NCBI GenBank assembly: GCA_034432555.1 | Contig: DAOUBW010000048.1 | Span: forward strand, 248,001 to 312,000 | Direction of reading: 5' to 3' | From: CP2-2F sp034432555 | Lineage (GTDB): Bacteria; Chloroflexota; Anaerolineae; Aggregatilineales; UBA2796 | Length of the DNA stretch: 64,000 nucleotides | Shown: piece by piece, positions 62,228 to 64,000 of the stretch | How positions within the stretch are numbered: position 1 is the stretch's first letter | Layout: every line of letters starts with the position of its first letter | Position numbers and translations under genes: made by a program | The notes under the pieces: generated by a model | What the model saw: the letters and a program-made list of their open reading frames with translations, nothing else | The model's database searches: none | What the model was told of the DNA's origin: nothing

Positions 62228-63010
62228 ATGAAAACAACAGCCTTTAGCCTGCGGCATATCGCCGTGATTGTGGCGTTCCTCGCCACCTTGCTTATGAACT
62301 TCCTCTCGCAGGGCGCGGCAGCCTTCAACCTAACGCTTTTTCCGCGCACAGTGGCAGAGCTAGGCGAGCGCTACCCGATCTACTTCTTGCCTGCGGGCTA
62401 TGTGTTTGCCATTTGGGGCGTTATTTATATCGGCATTGGCGCATTTGTGGTCTACCACAGCACAAGCGGGCGCTTCAATCCGCGCATGGTGCAGGTTGGC
62501 TGGCTGTTCGTGCTGAGCTGCCTTGCGAACATGGTGTGGTTGGTGCTGTTCCTGAACGAACAGTTTGCCCTTAGCACGCTTGCCATGTTGGTTTTGCTAG
62601 GATCGCTGCTTAGGATATATCTCATTCAGGAGATTGGCAGCCAGCAGGTTTCCGCACAGATGCGCTGGGCAGCACACATTCCCTTCAGCATCTATCTGGG
62701 CTGGATCACAGTGGCAACCGTTGCTAATATCGCCTACACGCTCTTTGACAGCGGCTGGACAGGCTTTGGCATCGGTGGTGAGCTGTGGGCAGCGATCATG
62801 GTGGCGGTGGCGGTGCTGATTACAGTGCTGATGGTTGTGCGGCGGCGTGATGTTGCCTATGCGCTGGTGGTGATTTGGGCGCTGATCGGCATCGTGGTGC
62901 GCTACCCAGACGTGGCAACGGTCGCACTGGCAGCAGGGCTTGCCGCGGCTGGGATTGGCGTGGTGGTTGCCCTACAAATCTTTGGTGGACGGCGTGTAGC
63001 GGCGATCTAA
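62228..63010 (+). CDS. TspO/MBR-like multipass membrane protein
   Basis: The 260-residue protein has about seven membrane helices. The second carries the TspO-like signature (YPIYFLPAGYVFAIWGVIYI), which in TspO is PPxxxFxPxWxxLYxxMG-type. The size and helix number exceed those of classic TspO (about 160 residues, five helices), placing it in the longer bacterial TspO-like group. TspO proteins bind tetrapyrroles; whether this one does is unknown. The start has AAAGG 8 nt upstream. The tRNA-Asp gene is convergent, with a shared hairpin between. Confidence 0.82.
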   Translation: MKTTAFSLRHIAVIVAFLATLLMNFLSQGAAAFNLTLFPRTVAELGERYPIYFLPAGYVFAIWGVIYIGIGAFVVYHSTSGRFNPRMVQVGWLFVLSCLANMVWLVLFLNEQFALSTLAMLVLLGSLLRIYLIQEIGSQQVSAQMRWAAHIPFSIYLGWITVATVANIAYTLFDSGWTGFGIGGELWAAIMVAVAVLITVLMVVRRRDVAYALVVIWALIGIVVRYPDVATVALAAGLAAAGIGVVVALQIFGGRRVAAI

Positions 63011-63018
63011 AACACAAC

Positions 63019-63047
63019 GCGCAGCAGTCTAATTTAGATTGCTGCGC
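63019..63047. terminator. Bidirectional hairpin between the TspO-like gene and tRNA-Asp
   Basis: GCGCAGCAGTCTAA (63019-63032) pairs with TTAGATTGCTGCGC (63034-63047) with one G-T position. On the minus strand it is followed by GTTGTGTTTT, so it works best as the tRNA-Asp terminator. Confidence 0.75.
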
Positions 63048-63056
63048 GCTGCTGTT

Positions 63057-63129
63057 CGGGCCCGACGGGTCTCGAACCCGCGATCTCCGGCTTGACAGGC
63101 CGGCGTGTTAACCACTACACCACGAGCCC
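63057..63129 (-). tRNA. tRNA-Asp (GTC)
   Basis: On the minus strand the acceptor arms GGGCTCG and CGGGCCC pair (one G-U) and the discriminator is G. The anticodon loop CTGTCAA gives GTC. The T-arm contains GGGTTCGAGACCC. CCA is not encoded. Length 73 nt. Confidence 0.97.
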
Positions 63130-63200
63130 TTGTTGCTTGAGCAACGCCGATAACTATAGCCGAAAGTTGTGTGGCGTGCAAGGGTCAACTTCGGAAAGGT

Positions 63201-63230
63201 GTAGGAATTGTGTGGTGATAGCATTCCTAC
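63201..63230. repeat. Short intergenic hairpin
   Basis: GTAGGAAT (63201-63208) and ATTCCTAC (63223-63230) are exact complements with a 14-nt loop, between tRNA-Asp and the lipoprotein gene promoter. Its purpose is unclear. Confidence 0.45.
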
Positions 63231-63281
63231 AGTGATTTCCCGTTGTCTCTCCTCAGAGAGGGTTAACTTCCCACACCCTAG

Positions 63282-63310
63282 TTGCCCACTTTGCTAAGCA
63301 GTGCTAGACT
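63282..63310 (+). promoter_or_regulatory. Candidate promoter of the 63392 lipoprotein gene
   Basis: TTGCCC (63282-63287) and TAGACT (63305-63310) are separated by 17 bp, giving a start near 63317. Both hexamers match the consensus at four of six positions, so support is moderate. Confidence 0.45.
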
Positions 63311-63327
63311 TAAAGCGGCTGTGATAC

Positions 63328-63361
63328 GCTCGGCACGCTTCGAAAGTGCGCCGTGCCGAGC
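63328..63361 (+). promoter_or_regulatory. Stable stem-loop in the lipoprotein 5' leader
   Basis: GCTCGGCACG (63328-63337) and CGTGCCGAGC (63352-63361) are exact complements. It lies between the candidate promoter and the AGGAGG ribosome site, ending 30 nt before the ATG. It has no U-tract, so mRNA stabilisation or attenuation are both possible. Confidence 0.5.
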
Positions 63362-63391
63362 ATGACTAGCGCACGCGCACAGGAGGCACTT

Positions 63392-64000
63392 ATGCGGCAA
63401 CATGCGTTCCAATACGTGGGATTCGCCGCCTTGTTGGCATTGCTTTCGCTTACCCTGAGCGGCTGTTTTCAGCCCATCGGGACTGCACTGCAACCGACGG
63501 CGGTTAGCAATATTTCTAATCCTGTTTTCGTCCCGACTGAGGAGACGGTAGTTGCAATCGTGCCAACAGAAACCGTTGAGCCGCCGCCTGCCACCTCTGA
63601 GTTGTTCCCGCCGACGGCAACCCTGCCACAACAACCAACCTTTACGTTGACGCCTAGCGAAACACCCGTCCCAACTGATGTGTTTTTCGTAGCGACCTTC
63701 ACACCGTCGCCCACTGAAACACCCACACCTACAGCAACCTTTACCGATACGCCTTCCGCCACACCAACGGAAACGCCTACCGAACTGCCAACGCTCTTTA
63801 TTCCAACCCTGGAGCCTGCCACACCGACGGAAACACCCTTTAGCCTGCCGTTGGTGCTGACGGAAACGCCCACACCCACGCCTTCGGCAACGCTCTTTAT
63901 CCCAACCGCGCAGCCAGAGCCCACCCAAGTGGCGCAAGTCTTCCCGACCAGCGAAATGCAGGCAACCCTAGATGCACAGGCAACTGAGATTATCGGCATT
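63392..64000 (+). CDS. Thr/Pro-rich lipoprotein, partial
   Basis: The ATG at 63392 has a perfect AGGAGG ribosome site 5-6 nt upstream. The signal ends in a lipobox (LSGC), so the product is anchored by lipid. After about 20 residues the frame becomes a long Thr/Pro/Glu/Ser-rich stalk, with repeated ETPT/TPTPT units (for example TPTETPTELPTLFIPT). It is still open at the right edge after 203 codons, where it reads MQATLDAQATEIIGI. Its globular C-terminal domain, if any, is outside the window. Such stalks place domains away from the membrane. Confidence 0.85.
   Translation, partial: MRQHAFQYVGFAALLALLSLTLSGCFQPIGTALQPTAVSNISNPVFVPTEETVVAIVPTETVEPPPATSELFPPTATLPQQPTFTLTPSETPVPTDVFFVATFTPSPTETPTPTATFTDTPSATPTETPTELPTLFIPTLEPATPTETPFSLPLVLTETPTPTPSATLFIPTAQPEPTQVAQVFPTSEMQATLDAQATEIIGI

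Noticed and set aside
63469..63999. Minus-strand Gly/Val/Ser repeat frame (GVSVGVS-type)
   Set aside because: The repeats are the reverse complement of the Thr/Pro-rich codons of the plus-strand lipoprotein; no ribosome site or family supports it.

Overview
The window looks like chromosome from a member of the Chloroflexota, most likely class Anaerolineae. This is inferred, not proven, from a recognisable style: many secreted proteins carry Thr/Pro-rich (TPTPT) linkers, there is a PknB-type kinase with an extracellular beta-sandwich, an SH3b/CARDB binding-protein fusion, LCP and M23 cell-wall proteins, a CpXC protein, and many lineage-restricted hypotheticals. Gene density is high, G+C is moderate by eye (mid to upper fifties), and both strands are used in short operons. 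I saw no rRNA, IS element, prophage or CRISPR array. Two genes run off the edges: a GNAT/FemAB-like acetyltransferase on the left and a Thr/Pro-rich lipoprotein on the right.

Layout. 1-6.8 kb (minus): acetyltransferase, Wzx-type polysaccharide flippase, CpXC protein, GAF/PAS histidine kinase and a winged-helix hypothetical. 6.9-13.1 kb (plus): a membrane protein with two paralogues at 36 kb, a helical hypothetical, a large binding protein/SH3/CARDB protein and a LysM-M23 peptidase. 13.2-17.2 kb (minus): PIG-L deacetylase, GAF histidine kinase, endonuclease III and a decayed LysR gene. 17.8-21.9 kb (plus): aconitase and two tandem signal peptidases. 22.1-25.2 kb (minus): a secreted propeller and a UDP-sugar dehydrogenase, then an S1-domain protein behind a consensus promoter. 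26.5-41.1 kb: hypothetical pairs, tRNA-Pro, ICMT-like methyltransferase, AAA+ ATPase, alpha/beta hydrolase, SAM methyltransferase, LCP protein, two small membrane paralogues, greA, an MDR dehydrogenase, Ppx/GppA-HD and tRNA-Ser. 41.3-50.1 kb (plus): two very large unassigned proteins (931 and 1192 aa) with a rifampicin-phosphotransferase-like PEP-utilising enzyme. 50.4-64 kb: secreted proteins, cysteine synthase behind a long structured leader, MurJ, a TolB-like propeller, an FG-GAP-like lipoprotein, a Ser/Thr kinase, a DUF3352-like protein, a TspO-like protein, tRNA-Asp and the partial lipoprotein.

Shared themes. Many genes serve envelope building and export: Wzx, FemAB-like transferase, MurJ, LCP, M23, UDP-sugar dehydrogenase, signal peptidases and secreted propellers. 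Sensing is represented by two orphan histidine kinases and one Ser/Thr kinase. The strongest candidates for something undescribed are the three-gene cluster at 41.3-50.1 kb and a roughly 327-nt leader upstream of cysteine synthase (52074-52436, minus strand), which has a consensus-like promoter, several stems, a U-tract terminator and a competing downstream pairing. Intergenic space is also full of GC-rich 3'-end hairpins of a few recurring types, and of a separate 53-54 bp element present twice.
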